Source of the DNA: Thiocapsa imhoffii
GTDB lineage: Bacteria > Pseudomonadota > Gammaproteobacteria > Chromatiales > Chromatiaceae
NCBI RefSeq assembly: GCF_016583985.1
Contig: NZ_NRSD01000001.1
Location: 124,001-188,000, forward strand
DNA: 64,000 bases
Direction of reading: 5' to 3'
In this document: positions 62,994-64,000 of the stretch, in pieces
How positions within the stretch are numbered: the stretch's first letter is position 1
How the letters are laid out: every line of letters starts with the position of its first letter
Made by a program: the position numbers and the translations under genes
The notes under the pieces: generated by a model
The model's database searches: none
Told to the model about the DNA's origin: nothing
What the model saw: the letters and a program-made list of their open reading frames with translations, nothing else

Positions 62994-64000
62994 TCAAAGG
63001 GCGAGTCGATCAAGCGCCAAACCAATCAAACGATCATTAAAGAGGCGGCGCTTGCGCTCACCGGCATCCTCGCCCCCGGGCCAGGTATCCAGGCCCGCGA
63101 TCACGCCCGGAAGCGATGGCTCGCAACCCTCGCGGCTCAGAAGCCAGTCTACGGTTGCCAAGAGCTCCATTCCGAGCGGCGACTGAAACCCGTCGATCAG
63201 GGCGACGGTCTCATCGAACGTCTCGCGATAAGGCGCCACCTCGGGGCCGGCAAGATAGGTGCTCACGTACTCCTTCCTGGCGTCGTCGAACCAGATCACA
63301 TCAAGGGGGCCGGCATCCGCCAATCGCTTGTCGCAATGCAGATAACTGCCGTCGAGACCATCGAGCAGGTGGTGCAGTCGATGGGCATAAGGTCCATAGC
63401 GGTCTGCCTTGAAACGCAGGTCGAGCGGGTTGTCGAGCCCGTGACGCTCGATGGCGCGTTCCAGCAGCCAGGCTAGCTTCTGGATCTCCAGGAGCGAGCA
63501 CTCGAACCCCAGGATCCAATAGCGCCTCACCAGCTCCGCAATCATCGCGCGGGCCGGGGTGAGCTTCTGAACACCCGTGCGTTTGGCGACATTCTGATAC
63601 TTGCTCGTCGGTTCGAACACGACGACGCGAACCGACTCCAAGTCCTTGAGTGCGTGCTCGATGCGCGGCCTCACCTCGTGCCACTCAAGCTTGCCGTTGC
63701 CGGCACCCAAGGGTGGGAGGGCGACTGATTGCACATCGTTCGACTCGATGAACTCCCGCAGTTCTCGTAGACCCGACTCAATCCATTCCATCTTACTCGG
63801 GCGGCGCCAATGTTCTTTTGTCGCGAAGTTCACGATCCAAGTCGGACCGAGAAGATCGCTCTGCTTGGTCATAAACAGGGTTCCAGGCTTGAAGTCTCCG
63901 GTCTTGCAGTGGGCCATGTAGGCCCTGTTGTTCTCCGGATACTTCTCCTTAAACATCAATGCAATGCCCTTCCCCATCACACCAACCGTGTTAACGGTGT
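62994..64000 (-). CDS. darG: DarG-like macrodomain antitoxin (partial, 5' end beyond window)
   Basis: The frame is open to the window end, so the start lies outside. The first visible residues TVNTVGVMGKGIALMFKEKY are the macrodomain loop that binds ADP-ribose. LPPLGAGNGKLEWHEVRP is the second conserved loop. After the macrodomain (about residues 1-150 as seen) comes a helical C-terminal domain (LEIQKLAWLLERAIERHGL, FKADRYGPYAHRLHHLL) typical of DarG. DarG removes ADP-ribose from DNA and inhibits the toxin DarT, which ADP-ribosylates single-stranded DNA. The darT gene is expected just beyond the window end. Confidence 0.82.
   Translation of the reverse strand, partial: TVNTVGVMGKGIALMFKEKYPENNRAYMAHCKTGDFKPGTLFMTKQSDLLGPTWIVNFATKEHWRRPSKMEWIESGLRELREFIESNDVQSVALPPLGAGNGKLEWHEVRPRIEHALKDLESVRVVVFEPTSKYQNVAKRTGVQKLTPARAMIAELVRRYWILGFECSLLEIQKLAWLLERAIERHGLDNPLDLRFKADRYGPYAHRLHHLLDGLDGSYLHCDKRLADAGPLDVIWFDDARKEYVSTYLAGPEVAPYRETFDETVALIDGFQSPLGMELLATVDWLLSREGCEPSLPGVIAGLDTWPGGEDAGERKRRLFNDRLIGLALDRLAL

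Overview
The window is GC-rich, densely packed chromosomal DNA. Gene content suggests a gammaproteobacterium, most likely an anaerobic or phototrophic diazotroph of the purple sulfur bacteria (Chromatiaceae-like). Support for this: a class II CbbA-type aldolase behind pgk-pyk, hypAB hydrogenase maturation genes, a divergent rnfABCDGEH / nifLA nitrogen-fixation block, and a secreted Gly/Tyr/Pro-rich protein that resembles sulfur-globule envelope proteins. The taxonomic call is an inference; no rRNA is present.

Layout. 1-2872: end of a carbon-metabolism operon (pgk tail, pyk, fba) closed by a rho-independent terminator. 2939-6690: a CPCC-type cysteine-rich protein, then a split polysaccharide co-polymerase/BY-kinase-like pair and a secreted FN3/FG-GAP protein. 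6874-11611: speA, hypA, hypB with a C-terminal poly-His tail, the Gly/Tyr-rich secreted protein and a DUF302 protein. 11667-21265: DUF1631 protein, MazG-like pyrophosphatase, argH, and a YhaO/YhaN-like nuclease-ATPase pair. 21297-29337: a CPBP membrane protein divergent from a tightly overlapping lipopolysaccharide/glycan operon (four GT4 glycosyltransferases, an O-antigen-ligase-like protein, one heptosyltransferase).

29334-38885: rnfH-E-G-D-C-B-A on the minus strand, divergent from nifL-nifA on the plus strand. The 517-bp intergenic region holds a sigma-54-type -24/-12 element facing each operon and two exact TGT-N10-ACA NifA-type sites between them. This suggests coordinated control of nitrogenase regulation and its electron supply by NifA. 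39215-51096: mostly housekeeping and unassigned genes (DUF3611, TamB, DUF1269, glycine-zipper lipoprotein, lipase-like hydrolase, exported methyltransferase, WYL regulator, PsiE, pyrD, EamA transporter) and a truncated sodium:solute symporter remnant. 51478-54752: gatCAB for tRNA-dependent amidation.

55031-64000 is accessory DNA. A tRNA-Phe gene has a good promoter, and a 40-bp copy of its 3' half recurs 4.9 kb downstream, marking a genomic island without a visible integrase. The island carries a frameshifted type I specificity subunit, one intact toxin-antitoxin pair (UPF0175/PIN) and three damaged ones (UPF0175 with two frameshifts, AbrB whose partner was replaced by an IS3 scrap, RHH/RelE with a dead toxin). 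Beyond the second att copy lie an 8-bp CATACAGC tandem repeat directly upstream of a large single-chain GmrSD-like DUF262/HNH gene, remnants of IS66 and of an MscS gene, and a DarG-type macrodomain antitoxin running off the window end. The most interesting candidates are the repeat-controlled DUF262 gene, the decaying toxin-antitoxin island, and the nif/rnf control region.
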